Shown here: one piece after another, positions 1-9,735 of the stretch
How the letters are laid out: the number at the start of each line of letters is the position of its first letter
Numbering within the stretch: position 1 is the first letter of the stretch
From: Hansschlegelia beijingensis
Lineage (GTDB): Bacteria > Pseudomonadota > Alphaproteobacteria > Rhizobiales > Methylopilaceae
Assembly: GCF_014196425.1 (NCBI RefSeq)
Contig: NZ_JACIDR010000004.1
Location: 248,001 to 312,000, forward strand
Direction of reading: 5' to 3'
Length of the DNA: 64,000 bases
Position numbers and translations under genes: made by a program
The notes under the pieces: model-generated
Database searches by the model: none
What the model was told of the DNA's origin: nothing
The model's input: only the letters and a program-made list of their open reading frames with translations

Positions 1-330
1 GAGCGGCCGCTTGTACAGCCGTCGGATCAGCGCCCATTCCACGAGCATGCCGAGAGCGCCGGCCGCGCAGAATGCGAGCGCCATCGCCACGAAGAAGTAG
101 ATCGAAAACAGCGCCGGCAGATGGCTGGTGAAGAACTCGGCCGTTAGCCAGGTGACGTAGGCGCCGAGGATCATGAACTCGCCATGGGCCATGTTGATGA
201 CGCCCATCTGGCCGAAGATGATCGCCAGGCCGAGAGCCATCAGCAGGTAGACCGAGAACAGGATCAGCCCCGCAAAACCCTGCATCGCGAAGATCGAGCC
301 GAGATCGCCGAGAGAGTATTCGCCGAACAT
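1..330 (-). CDS. urtB: Urea ABC transporter permease UrtB (3' part off window)
   Basis: This is the N-terminal 110 codons of an inner-membrane permease of the branched-chain amino acid/urea (HAAT) ABC family; the rest lies beyond the left edge. The protein starts MFGEYSLGDL and has hydrophobic segments typical of UrtB/LivH, with the family motif GQMGVINMAHGEF around residues 40-52. The ATG at 330-328 is preceded by a GGAG on the minus strand. It lies downstream of urtA in the same direction, which points to urea rather than leucine. UrtB would pair with UrtC to form the channel for urea taken up as a nitrogen source. The assignment is firm for the family and good for urea because of the neighbouring UrtA. 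Confidence 0.9.
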   Translation of the reverse strand, partial: MFGEYSLGDLGSIFAMQGFAGLILFSVYLLMALGLAIIFGQMGVINMAHGEFMILGAYVTWLTAEFFTSHLPALFSIYFFVAMALAFCAAGALGMLVEWALIRRLYKRPL

Positions 331-425
331 CTTTGGTCTCCGTGAGGAGCTTCGGGGCTTGGCCGTCATCCGGGACAGCGGCGGAGCCGCCCAGAGGGAT
401 CGTCTTCTGGAATGAAGCTCGTCAT

Positions 426-503
426 GGTCCGGCTTGACCGGACCATCCACCTGCGGCGTCGGACTCGACGCTGAACGTGGGTCCTCCGGTCAAGCCGGAG
501 GAC
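426..503. repeat. Two intergenic stem-loops between urtA and urtB
   Basis: The 290-bp gap between urtA and urtB holds no gene but contains two related hairpins. The first (426-444) has arms GGTCCGG and CCGGACC around a 5-nt loop. The second (481-503) has 9-bp arms GTCCTCCGG and CCGGAGGAC around TCAAG. More GC-rich REP-like sequence follows up to the urtA stop. The likely effect, by analogy with other solute-binding-protein operons, is partial termination or mRNA stabilisation so that the binding protein is made in excess of the permease. Confidence 0.6.
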
Positions 504-620
504 GACGGCGCTTTACCTTGAGAACGATCCCGGCACTGCGCGGCTTCGCCGTTCGGCCGGGACGACGCTCGTCGTCGGCGGCCGGGGCGACGCTCAGCGC
601 GCCCGGCCGCGGCGTTCAAC

Positions 621-1880
621 TCACTGGTAGCCCTTCGGGAAGGGGTTCGGTTCGATCAGGTCCGGGCTCTCGTAGACCACCTTGAACTGACCGTCCTTCT
701 GGGCGAGCCCGACGCGGGTCTTGGACCAGAGGTGGTGGTTGTCGTGGATCTTCACGTAGCCTTCCGGCGCCTTGTTGAACTCGATGCCGGCGGAGGCCGC
801 CGCCACCTTGTCGACGTCGAAGGAGCCGGCCTTCTCGACGGTGAGTTTCCACAGCCAGGGCCCGAGATAGGCCGCCTGGGTGACGTCGCCGATGACCGTC
901 TTGTCGCCCCACATCTTCTTGAAGGCGGCGACGAACTCCTTGTTGTTCGGGTTGTCGAGCGACTGGAAGTACTTCATGCAGGCGTAGGCGCCCGCGATGT
1001 TGTCGCCGCCGATGCCGTCGATCTCGTCTTCCGTCACCGAGATCGTGACCAGCGTCTGCTTCGACATGTCGATGCCGGCGGCCTTCAGCTGCTTGTAGAA
1101 GGCGACGTTCGAGCCGCCGACGATGATCGCATAGATCACGTCCGGCTTGGTCAGTTTGATCTTGTTGATGACGGAGTTGAACTGGGTGTGGCCGAGCGGG
1201 AAGTACTCCTCTCCGACGACCTTCGTTCCCTTGAGGAAGTTCTCGATGTGCTTGCGCGCGATCTTGTTCGATGTGCGCGGCCAGATGTAGTCGGACCCCA
1301 GCAGGTAGAAGGTCTTGGCGCCCTTCTCCTTCACCACCCAGTCGAGGCCGGCGATGATCTGCTGCGTCGCTTCCTGTCCGGTGTAGATGACGTTCTTCGA
1401 CTGTTCGAGCCCTTCATAGAAGGTCGGGTAGTACAGCATCCCGTTGTACTGCTCGAAGACGGGCAGAACCGCCTTGCGGGACGCCGAGGTCCAGCAGCCC
1501 ATGACGGCGGCGCACTTGTCGTTGACGAGCAGCTTCTTCGCCTTCTCGGCGAAAGTCGGCCAGTCGGAGGCGCCGTCCTCCTGGATGAACTTGATCTTGC
1601 GGCCGAGCACGCCGCCGCTGGCGTTGATCTGCTCGATTGCGAGCTTCTCCGCCTGAACCGAGCCGGTCTCGGAGATCGCCATCGTCCCCGTGACCGAATG
1701 CAGGATCCCGACGGTGACTTCCGTGTCGGTCACCGCAAGCCCGGTGGTGTTGACCGCCGAGGTCGGCGGCGTCTGGGCGAAGGCGGCTTTCGGCAGGAAG
1801 CCCGCCAGCGGCGCCGCGGCCATCCCCATCAGGAGACGCCGGCGCAGTTCGGATTGAGGCCTGTCGTCCTGACTCGCCAT
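621..1880 (-). CDS. urtA: Urea ABC transporter substrate-binding protein UrtA
   Basis: A 419-residue periplasmic solute-binding protein of the Peripla_BP_5 family that captures urea for the UrtBCDE importer. The start at 1880 is chosen because GGAGG sits about 7 nt upstream and gives a twin-arginine-like signal (RRRLLMG followed by a hydrophobic stretch and AFAQ cleavage site near residue 30). An upstream in-frame extension to 2168 has no RBS and would overlap the opposite operon. UrtA hallmarks are visible: GILHSVTGTMAISE near the mature N-terminus and the CWTSASRKAVLPVFE segment. It is the first gene of the minus-strand operon and faces a two-component system on the other strand, with an inverted-repeat operator between them. 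Confidence 0.95.
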   Translation of the reverse strand: MASQDDRPQSELRRRLLMGMAAAPLAGFLPKAAFAQTPPTSAVNTTGLAVTDTEVTVGILHSVTGTMAISETGSVQAEKLAIEQINASGGVLGRKIKFIQEDGASDWPTFAEKAKKLLVNDKCAAVMGCWTSASRKAVLPVFEQYNGMLYYPTFYEGLEQSKNVIYTGQEATQQIIAGLDWVVKEKGAKTFYLLGSDYIWPRTSNKIARKHIENFLKGTKVVGEEYFPLGHTQFNSVINKIKLTKPDVIYAIIVGGSNVAFYKQLKAAGIDMSKQTLVTISVTEDEIDGIGGDNIAGAYACMKYFQSLDNPNNKEFVAAFKKMWGDKTVIGDVTQAAYLGPWLWKLTVEKAGSFDVDKVAAASAGIEFNKAPEGYVKIHDNHHLWSKTRVGLAQKDGQFKVVYESPDLIEPNPFPKGYQ

Positions 1881-1950
1881 CGCAACCTCCGCAGTTCCGC
1901 CCCCCGATGGGCGAGATGACGAAGGCTGACCCGTGTTTTGCGATGCAGCA

Positions 1951-1970
1951 TATACGTCGGTTGACGTATA
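1951..1970. promoter_or_regulatory. Perfect inverted repeat operator candidate
   Basis: TATACGTC-GGTT-GACGTATA is an 8-bp perfect inverted repeat with a 4-bp spacer, 71-90 bp upstream of the urtA start and about 180 bp upstream of the kinase gene. It is AT-richer than its surroundings. Position and symmetry suit a dimeric LuxR/NarL-type response regulator such as the one encoded at 5522-6439; the pairing is inference. Confidence 0.55.
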
Positions 1971-2048
1971 CGCCGCCGGATGTTCGCCGCCTAGCGTGGC
2001 GCCGCCCGCGCGTTCGCATCGGATCAAGCGGTTAGCGGATCGCCAGAA

Positions 2049-2064
2049 CGGCAGGAAACTTGCA
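2049..2064 (+). promoter_or_regulatory. Weak sigma-54 type promoter candidate for the sensor kinase gene
   Basis: CGGCAG-GAAAC-TTGCA resembles the -24/-12 consensus TGGCAC-N5-TTGCA with two departures (first T and last C of the -24 box). It lies about 85 bp upstream of the ATG at 2149. A nitrogen-linked gene would make sigma-54 control plausible, but the match is imperfect. Confidence 0.3.
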
Positions 2065-2148
2065 GGCGGTGAGGAGGGACGGAGCGGCCGGAGGGGCGAT
2101 TTTGCACCGCAAGACGCGTGGCGAAGGTTCGGGGGAGGCGCAAGGTTC

Positions 2149-5100
2149 ATGAGGAACCGCCTCCGCATCGTTCCCGTGCGTCGCAGCTACAACCAGTGGG
2201 TCGGGAACGAGACGCTCGAGGATTACGCGCTTCGGTTCACGGCGAAGAAGGCGAGGCGGTGGTCGGCCGCGAAAGTGGGCAACACCGCGCTCGGCGCCGT
2301 GTCGTTTCTCGCGCTCGAGGCTATCGGCGGCGCGATCACGTTGAGCTACGGCTTCGAGAACGCCCTCGCGGCGACGCTGGTCGTCTCCATCCTGATCTTC
2401 CTCGCTGGCCTGCCTATCGCCTATTATGCGGCCCGGGACGGCGTCGACATCGACCTTCTCACGCGGGGGGCGGGTTTTGGCTATATCGGCTCGACGATCA
2501 CGTCGCTGATCTACGCGTCCTTCACGTTCATATTCTTCGCGATCGAGGCTGTGATCATGGCGCTCGCGCTCGAGCTCTGCCTCGGCGTGCCGCTTGCTCT
2601 TGGCTATATCATCAGCGCGGTCGTGGTGATCCCGGTGGTGACGCACGGCATCACCTGGATCAGTCGCTTTCAGGTCTGGACGCAGCCGCTCTGGGCGATC
2701 CTGCATCTCGCGCCCTTCGCGTTCATCGCGCTGCAGGATGATGCGGCCTTCGCGGCGTGGACCGGATACCAGGGCTCGCAGCCGAACGGCCAGGATCTCA
2801 ACCTGCTCGGCGCCGGCGCCGCCTCCGCCGTGATCTTCGCGCTCGTCGCGCAGATCGGCGAGCAGGTCGACATCCTGCGGTTCATGCCGGACCGCGCGAA
2901 GACCAGCCGGCTCGCCTGGTGGTCCGCGCTGGTCATGGGCGGACCGGGCTGGATCATCCCGGGCGGCGCCAAGATCCTGATCGGCTCGTTCCTGGTGGTG
3001 CTCGCGCTGGGGCACGGCGTTCCCGCCAGCCATGCCGCGGAGCCGACGCAGATGTATCTGGTCGCCTTCGGCTACGTGACCGCGTCTCCGCAGCTCGCCC
3101 TCGCGCTCACGGGCGTGTTCGTGGTGCTGTCGCAGCTCAAGATCAACGTCACGAACGCCTATGCGGGCTCGATCGCCTGGTCGAACTTCTTCTCGCGGCT
3201 GACGCACGCCCACCCAGGGCGCATCGTCTGGGTGTTCTTCAACGTCGTGATCGCCGCGCTCCTGATGGAGGCCGGCATCTACAAGACGCTGGAGCACACG
3301 CTCGGCATCTACTCCGTCGTGGCCGTCGCCTGGGTCGGCGCGCTGGTCGCGGACCTCATCGTCAACAAGCCGCTCGGTCTCAGCCCCCGGCGGATCGAGT
3401 TCAAGCGGGCGCATCTCTACGACGTCAATCCGGTCGGCGTCGGCGCGATGGTGATCGCGACGGCCGCCGCGGCCGCGTCCTACGCCGGCGCTTTCGGACC
3501 TTTTCCGCAGGCGCTCGCGTCCTTTGTCGCGCTGCTGGTCGCGTTCGTCTCCGCTCCTCTCATCGCGCTCGCGACCCGCGGCAAGTTCTATCTCGCGCGC
3601 AAGCCGCGCGCCTCCTGGCGGCTGCGGCCGTCGCTCGCCTGCTCGGTCTGCGAGCATGAGTTCGAGCCGGAGGACATGGCGCACTGCCCGGTCTATTCGG
3701 GCCCGATCTGCTCGCTGTGCTGCTCCATCGACGCCCGCTGCCGCGACGGCTGCAAGCCGCATGCGCGCTATCAGGCGCAGCTTGTCTCGTCGCTCGGCGC
3801 CATATTGCCGCGCTGGTCGGTCGCGCGGCTGAACACGCGGACCGGACACTTCTTCGGCGTGTTCCTCACGCTCTGCGGCGTGCTTGGTTTCGTGCTGCTT
3901 CTCGTGCACTTCCTCGCCGCGACTCAGGCCCCGGCCGAGGGCGCGGCGGTCGCGGGCGCTCTCTGGGCGGTGTTCCTGATCGTGGCGATCATCGCGGCCG
4001 TCGCGGCCTGGGTGTTCGTGCTCGCGCATGAAAGCCGGGAGATCGCGCAGGACGAGTCGCAGCGGCAGACCGCCTTGCTGATGCGCGAGATCGAGGCGCA
4101 CCGGCGGACCGACGCCGCGCTCCAGCGCGCCAAGGAGGCCGCCGAAGCTGCGAACCTTGCGAAGAGCCGCTACGTCGTCGGCGTGAACCACGAGCTGCGG
4201 ACCCCCCTCAACGCGGTCATGGGCTACGCCCAGCTGCTCGATTCCGACGACAGCATGCCCGCTCGCGCCCGCAAGGGGCTCAGGGTCATCCGCCGCTCCG
4301 CCGAGCATCTGTCGGGCCTGATCGACGGCCTGCTCGACATGGCCAAGGTGGAGGCCGGCCGCATGCAGCTCGCCCGCGACGAGGTGCGCACGCAGGACCT
4401 GCTCGAGCAGCTCGGCGACATGTTCCGGCTTCAGGCGAGCGCAAAGGGCCTGCGCTTCTCGCTGGAAGGCGCGGCGACGCTTCCGGCCGTGGTGCGGGCC
4501 GACGGCAAGCGCCTGCGGCAGGTGCTGATCAACCTGCTGTCGAACGCGGTTAAGTTCACGGAGGCGGGATCGATCACGCTCGCGGTCCGCTATCGCAGCC
4601 AGACCGCTGAGTTCGAGGTGCGCGACACTGGCCTGGGCGTCAGGTCGGAGGACCTCGGCCGGATATTCGAGCCATTCGAGCGGGGCGGCGCCGCGCGCGC
4701 CCTCACTCAGCCCGGGATGGGCCTCGGCCTGACGATCACCAAGCTGCTGGTGGAGATCATGGGGGGCGAGATCTCGGTCTCGAGCCGGCTCGGCGAGGGT
4801 AGCGTGTTCCGCGTCCGCCTGCTGCTGCCCGACGTCCCTTCCGCCCGCCGGCCGCGCGATCCGGCCGCGCGTGTGATCGGCTATCGCGGCGCGCGCCGCC
4901 TCGCGCTCGTCGTGGACGACGACGCCGACCATCGCGAACTGATGAGGGAGGCGCTGGAGCCGCTCGGCTTCACGGTGGCGGCGGTGGCCGACGGCGAAGC
5001 GGCGCTTGCGGAGGCCGCGGCGAGCCCGCCGGACCTTATTCTTCTCGATGTCTCCATGCCCGGCCTGTCGGGCTGGGAGGTCGCCCGGCGGCTCCGGCAG

Positions 5101-5529
5101 GGGGGCGCCAAGGCGCGGATCCTCATGATGTCGGCCACTCTCGGAGATCCGGCCGCCAAGCCTTCCGGCGAGCCCGCCCATGACGGCGAACTCGCCAAGC
5201 CCGTCGATCTGACCGCGCTGCTCGAGCGGGTGGGTGCTCTGCTCGGCCTCGACTATGTCGTCGAGGGCGCCGCGACGCCGACGCCTGGCGCGCGAACGTC
5301 AGAGGCGCCGGAGCGCCGCCCGAGCCCCGCCCAGATCGAGGAGCTCATCCGCCTCGGCGAGATCGGCTATGTCAGCGGCATCGAGGCGAAGCTCGCCGAA
5401 CTCGAGGAGGCGGAGGCGGGCTGTTCGCCCTTCGTGGCGGCGGCTCTCGAGCGCATTCAGGCCTTCGACATGCGCGGCTACATGGCGCTGCTGCGGGAGC
5501 CGCAGAGCCGCGGAGCGGGCGATGAGTAG
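2149..5529 (+). CDS. NCS1 permease-like hybrid sensor histidine kinase/response regulator
   Basis: A 1126-residue fusion. Residues ~10-470 form a multi-pass nucleobase:cation symporter-1 (cytosine/purine/allantoin permease) domain; residues 498-535 carry eight cysteines (498, 501, 513, 521, 524, 525, 531, 535), a possible metal-binding cluster; two more membrane helices follow (~570-630); then a coiled coil, HisKA with phospho-acceptor His681 in NHELRTPLN, HATPase_c (N-box NLLSNAVKF, G-box GMGLGLTI), and a receiver with Asp967 in LLDVSMPG, plus a helical tail. The ATG at 2149 has GGGGGAGG upstream. It overlaps the next response-regulator gene by 8 nt. By analogy with CbrA-type transporter-like kinases it probably senses a transported N-compound at the membrane. 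Divergence from urtA suggests urea or a related molecule; that ligand is inference. Confidence 0.88.
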   Translation: MRNRLRIVPVRRSYNQWVGNETLEDYALRFTAKKARRWSAAKVGNTALGAVSFLALEAIGGAITLSYGFENALAATLVVSILIFLAGLPIAYYAARDGVDIDLLTRGAGFGYIGSTITSLIYASFTFIFFAIEAVIMALALELCLGVPLALGYIISAVVVIPVVTHGITWISRFQVWTQPLWAILHLAPFAFIALQDDAAFAAWTGYQGSQPNGQDLNLLGAGAASAVIFALVAQIGEQVDILRFMPDRAKTSRLAWWSALVMGGPGWIIPGGAKILIGSFLVVLALGHGVPASHAAEPTQMYLVAFGYVTASPQLALALTGVFVVLSQLKINVTNAYAGSIAWSNFFSRLTHAHPGRIVWVFFNVVIAALLMEAGIYKTLEHTLGIYSVVAVAWVGALVADLIVNKPLGLSPRRIEFKRAHLYDVNPVGVGAMVIATAAAAASYAGAFGPFPQALASFVALLVAFVSAPLIALATRGKFYLARKPRASWRLRPSLACSVCEHEFEPEDMAHCPVYSGPICSLCCSIDARCRDGCKPHARYQAQLVSSLGAILPRWSVARLNTRTGHFFGVFLTLCGVLGFVLLLVHFLAATQAPAEGAAVAGALWAVFLIVAIIAAVAAWVFVLAHESREIAQDESQRQTALLMREIEAHRRTDAALQRAKEAAEAANLAKSRYVVGVNHELRTPLNAVMGYAQLLDSDDSMPARARKGLRVIRRSAEHLSGLIDGLLDMAKVEAGRMQLARDEVRTQDLLEQLGDMFRLQASAKGLRFSLEGAATLPAVVRADGKRLRQVLINLLSNAVKFTEAGSITLAVRYRSQTAEFEVRDTGLGVRSEDLGRIFEPFERGGAARALTQPGMGLGLTITKLLVEIMGGEISVSSRLGEGSVFRVRLLLPDVPSARRPRDPAARVIGYRGARRLALVVDDDADHRELMREALEPLGFTVAAVADGEAALAEAAASPPDLILLDVSMPGLSGWEVARRLRQGGAKARILMMSATLGDPAAKPSGEPAHDGELAKPVDLTALLERVGALLGLDYVVEGAATPTPGARTSEAPERRPSPAQIEELIRLGEIGYVSGIEAKLAELEEAEAGCSPFVAAALERIQAFDMRGYMALLREPQSRGAGDE

Positions 5530-6439
5530 CGCCGACGCGCGCACGGTCGTGCTCGTCGTCGACGACAGCCCCGACACGCTCGCGATGTTGACCGCCGCGA
5601 TCGAGCCGACCGGCGCCGTGGTGCTGGTCGCGCCGGACGGCGAAAGCGCGCTCGCCTCCGTGCAGCGCGTCGCCCCCGACCTCATCCTGCTCGACGCCGT
5701 CATGCCGGGGCTTGACGGCTTCGAGACCTGCCGGCGGCTGAAACGGATGTCGGCGCTCGCGGACGTGCCGATCATCTTCATGACCGGCCTGAAGGAGACC
5801 GACCGGATCGTGGAGGGGCTGGAGGCCGGCGGCGTGGACTACGTCACCAAGCCGATCGTCCTCGACGAGCTGTTCGCGCGCATCCGGGTCCACATCGGAA
5901 ATGCGCGGCGTTCCCGCAGCGCCCGCGCGGCGCTCGACACCACAGGCCGCTACCTGTTCGCGGCGAGCGTCTCGGGACGGCTTCTCTGGTCGACGCCGCA
6001 GGCGAGCCGGTTGTTGGCGCTCGCGTCACCAGAGGGCGGCGGCGGCGAGCCCGTTCTGCCGGAGGCGATCGCGCGCTGGCTGGAGACCCGCCAGGAGGGC
6101 CGCCCCGACCAGAACGCCATGATGCTGAAGCTCGAGGCCGCCGGTCGCACGCTGTCGATCGCCTTTGTCGGACGCGCCGACCGCGACGAGGTGTTGCTCA
6201 GGGTGACGGAGGAAAGCGTCGCCGAGCAGATTTCCGTGTTTCGCGAGAAGCTCGGCGTCACCTCGCGCGAGTCCGAGGTGTTGCTGTGGATCGCGCGCGG
6301 CAAATCCAACCGTGACATCGGCGACATTCTGGGCATGAGCCCACGCACCGTGAACAAGCATCTCGAGCAGATCTACGTGAAGCTCGGCGTCGAGAACCGC
6401 GCCGCCGCCGCGGCGATTGCGGTCAGACACATGAGCTGA
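5522..6439 (+). CDS. Response regulator, receiver plus LuxR-type HTH
   Basis: A 305-residue DNA-binding response regulator. The receiver domain (about 8-125) has the acidic pair DD14-15, phospho-acceptor Asp58 in LLDAVMPG and the conserved Lys in TKP. A middle segment of ~100 residues matches nothing I recognise and could be a PAS-like linker. The C-terminal ~65 residues are a LuxR/NarL helix-turn-helix (LTSRE-like SRESEVLLWIARGKSNRDIG, then MSPRTVNKHLEQIYVKLGVENR). The start codon lies inside the kinase stop region (8-nt overlap), so the two are translationally coupled. It is the obvious output of the NCS1-kinase phosphorelay and a good candidate to bind the inverted repeat at 1951-1970 to control urt. 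Confidence 0.9.
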   Translation: MSSADARTVVLVVDDSPDTLAMLTAAIEPTGAVVLVAPDGESALASVQRVAPDLILLDAVMPGLDGFETCRRLKRMSALADVPIIFMTGLKETDRIVEGLEAGGVDYVTKPIVLDELFARIRVHIGNARRSRSARAALDTTGRYLFAASVSGRLLWSTPQASRLLALASPEGGGGEPVLPEAIARWLETRQEGRPDQNAMMLKLEAAGRTLSIAFVGRADRDEVLLRVTEESVAEQISVFREKLGVTSRESEVLLWIARGKSNRDIGDILGMSPRTVNKHLEQIYVKLGVENRAAAAAIAVRHMS

Positions 6440-6543
6440 GCTCGCGGTCACGGTCCGCAAGCGAGCGGACGAGCGACGTGGCGCGCGGGCGGAGCCGCCC
6501 TAGCTGTCCGCCGGCGCACGCAGACAACCCCAGGAGGCTTGCG

Positions 6544-6756
6544 ATGATAATCCCTGACGCGGAGTCGATCGCTCAAGCCCGCAGCATCGTGCTTGCAGCC
6601 CTGAGCGAAGCGCACGCGAAGCACGCCGGCCGAGGCTTCGACCCATACGAGTTCGGCGCCGACGTTTCTCCGCTGGTCAACGCCTACGCCGCTTTGACGA
6701 TCCTCGAGAAAGAAGAGCCCTCCGAGCTCGCCGAAGAGAGCTCTCCCGAGGATTGA
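6544..6756 (+). CDS. Small hypothetical protein, 70 aa
   Basis: A 70-residue acidic protein (C-terminus rich in Glu, ending SSPED). I do not recognise the family. It is taken as real because AGGAGG sits 7 nt before the ATG at 6544, it follows the response regulator by about 100 bp in the same direction, and its codon use is ordinary for the region. An upstream in-frame start at 6478 has no RBS. It may be a downstream member of the two-component operon. Confidence 0.55.
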   Translation: MIIPDAESIAQARSIVLAALSEAHAKHAGRGFDPYEFGADVSPLVNAYAALTILEKEEPSELAEESSPED

Positions 6757-6818
6757 TCTTTCAGGCGTAGCCTCAGCTTGGTCCGCTGGACGTCCCGACG
6801 GCCATCCGCTGCTCGCTA

Positions 6819-8018
<1,200 letters not shown>

Positions 8019-8156
8019 GGCGGCTCGTTTTGGGGAGGTTCGTCCCCATAGATGGGCCCGTGACCGTTGGGTCAACCAAGCTGGCATCACGACTGCGCAA
8101 GCGATTCAGGGGAGTCTCACCTCCGAGAGCGCGAGATCGCCTCTAGGGGCTCGCCC

Positions 8157-9488
8157 TCAAGCCGGCGACGCCTTCGCACGCGCCTCGGCGCCGCTGGCGT
8201 CGTCATCGTCGTCATCAAGGTCGGGGTCCCTGCCTTGGACCCGGTCGAGCTGTCTCATGATCGGCGTGACCGTCAGGCCGTGGATCAGGATCGACATGAG
8301 GATGACGAGGCCGACCGTGGCCCAGAGGCGCTCGGCGCCGGCCGCGGGCATATGGTTGAGGCCGTAGGCCAGGTAGTAGATCGATCCGACGCCCCGGATC
8401 CCGAAGAACGCCAGCGTCAGCCGCTCCCGCCAGTCGGCCTGATGCCCGAGGAGCCCGAGCAACCCCGCGATCGGCCGCACGACGAAAAGGATCAGGATCG
8501 CCGCCGCGGCGTCGATCCACTGCAGGGGCGCAAGCAGCCCGCTGACAAGCGCGCCGCCGAACAGCAGCAACAGCGCCATCATCGCGAGCCGTTCGACCTG
8601 CTCCGACAACTCGTGCATCCCGACGTGGAGCTCGTGATCACGATGGGCGTGCCGAAACGTCAGCGCGGTCACGAACACGGCGAGGAAGCCGTAGCAGTGG
8701 ATGATCTCGGTCAGTCCATAGGACACGAACGTGGCCGACAGGGCGATGAGCCCGTCTCCGGCCTTTGCGAGCTTCGTCTCGGCTGGCACGTGGAACGTCA
8801 GCCACCCGAACGCTCGCCCGATCGCGTAACCGGCCCCGATGCCGACGCCGATCTCCCACAGGACATTGACCGTGAACCACTCCGCCAGCCAGGGCTCGCC
8901 GGTCGCCGCCGCGGCGGCGAGCGCGATCGCGAGGTGGACGAACGGGAAGGCGAAGCCGTCGTTCATGCCAGCCTCCGCGGTGAGCCCGAAGCGCACCTCG
9001 TCCTCGTCTTTGGTCTTTGGAGGGCCGACCTGCACGTCGGACGCGAGCACAGGGTCGGTCGGAGCAAGCGACGCCCCGAGCAGGAGGGCCATGGTCCAGG
9101 AAAGGCCGAGCCACCATCCGCCGATCAGCGTGATGGCGCCTATGCTCAGCGGCATCGTGATCGTTATGAGCCTGAGGGCGACGGACCATCGGCGGAACCC
9201 GAACACACGGTCGATCTTCAGACCGGCTCCCATCAGGGCGATGATGACGACGAATTCGGAGAGCCGTTCGGTGAGCTCGGGATAGCGCGTCGGCAGTGGG
9301 TGGAAGCCCACCTGCGGAAGCGCGAACAGGGCGGCCCCGATGGCGACGCAGACGATCGGCAGGCTCAGCGGGAGGCGCCGAAGCGCCACGGGCAGCCAGA
9401 CCACCAGGGCGATGAGGAGCCCTGCGCCCGTAAGGGCGACAATGTAGAGATCGGGAAGCCATGTGTCGGGAAGGCCCATGTCTCCCAA
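8157..9488 (-). CDS. Cation/proton antiporter, CPA1 family
   Basis: A 443-residue membrane protein of the monovalent cation:proton antiporter 1 (Na_H_Exchanger) family, with about 12 transmembrane segments. The ion-binding signatures are visible: LAPTDPVLASDV in helix 4/5 and AEAGMNDGFAFPF (the ND motif) in helix 5/6. The C-terminus is short, hydrophilic and unusually acidic, with a run of seven aspartates. MGLPD three codons downstream is an alternative start. Together with NhaA it would serve sodium and pH homeostasis; the exact cation is not readable from sequence. Confidence 0.88.
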   Translation of the reverse strand: MGDMGLPDTWLPDLYIVALTGAGLLIALVVWLPVALRRLPLSLPIVCVAIGAALFALPQVGFHPLPTRYPELTERLSEFVVIIALMGAGLKIDRVFGFRRWSVALRLITITMPLSIGAITLIGGWWLGLSWTMALLLGASLAPTDPVLASDVQVGPPKTKDEDEVRFGLTAEAGMNDGFAFPFVHLAIALAAAAATGEPWLAEWFTVNVLWEIGVGIGAGYAIGRAFGWLTFHVPAETKLAKAGDGLIALSATFVSYGLTEIIHCYGFLAVFVTALTFRHAHRDHELHVGMHELSEQVERLAMMALLLLFGGALVSGLLAPLQWIDAAAAILILFVVRPIAGLLGLLGHQADWRERLTLAFFGIRGVGSIYYLAYGLNHMPAAGAERLWATVGLVILMSILIHGLTVTPIMRQLDRVQGRDPDLDDDDDDASGAEARAKASPA

Positions 9489-9545
9489 CGGGCCCGGGGG
9501 CCGATCGATCCAATCAATATGCAGCTGGCGGGCGCGACGACCTGC

Positions 9546-9572
9546 GGGAGCGACCCTGACAGGATCGCTCCC
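9546..9572 (-). terminator. Stem-loop in the gap between the TRAP operon and the CPA1 gene
   Basis: GGGAGCGA and TCGCTCCC form a perfect 8-bp stem whose loop holds a further CCT/AGG pairing. It lies 160 bp past the dctM stop on the minus strand. There is no T-tract, so termination is inferred only from position and stability. Confidence 0.45.
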
Positions 9573-9735
9573 GCCCCCGGACCGCCCCGCCGCCTGGTCC
9601 GGGAGTGGCTAACGCGTCGCTTGGATAAGGCGGGACAGGTCCCGGCTGAGTGCTGCAGGCGGCCGCATCGCCCCCGCGTCAAGTCGCAGTCAGCTGGAAG
9701 TTCGTCCCATCACTCTCCGAATCCGATCGCAGCTT

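Noticed and set aside
2032-5181. Very long antisense reading frame opposite the NCS1-kinase gene
   Set aside because: Arg/His/Asp-rich low-complexity translation without family signal; typical shadow frame in GC-rich DNA opposite a clearly coding gene.
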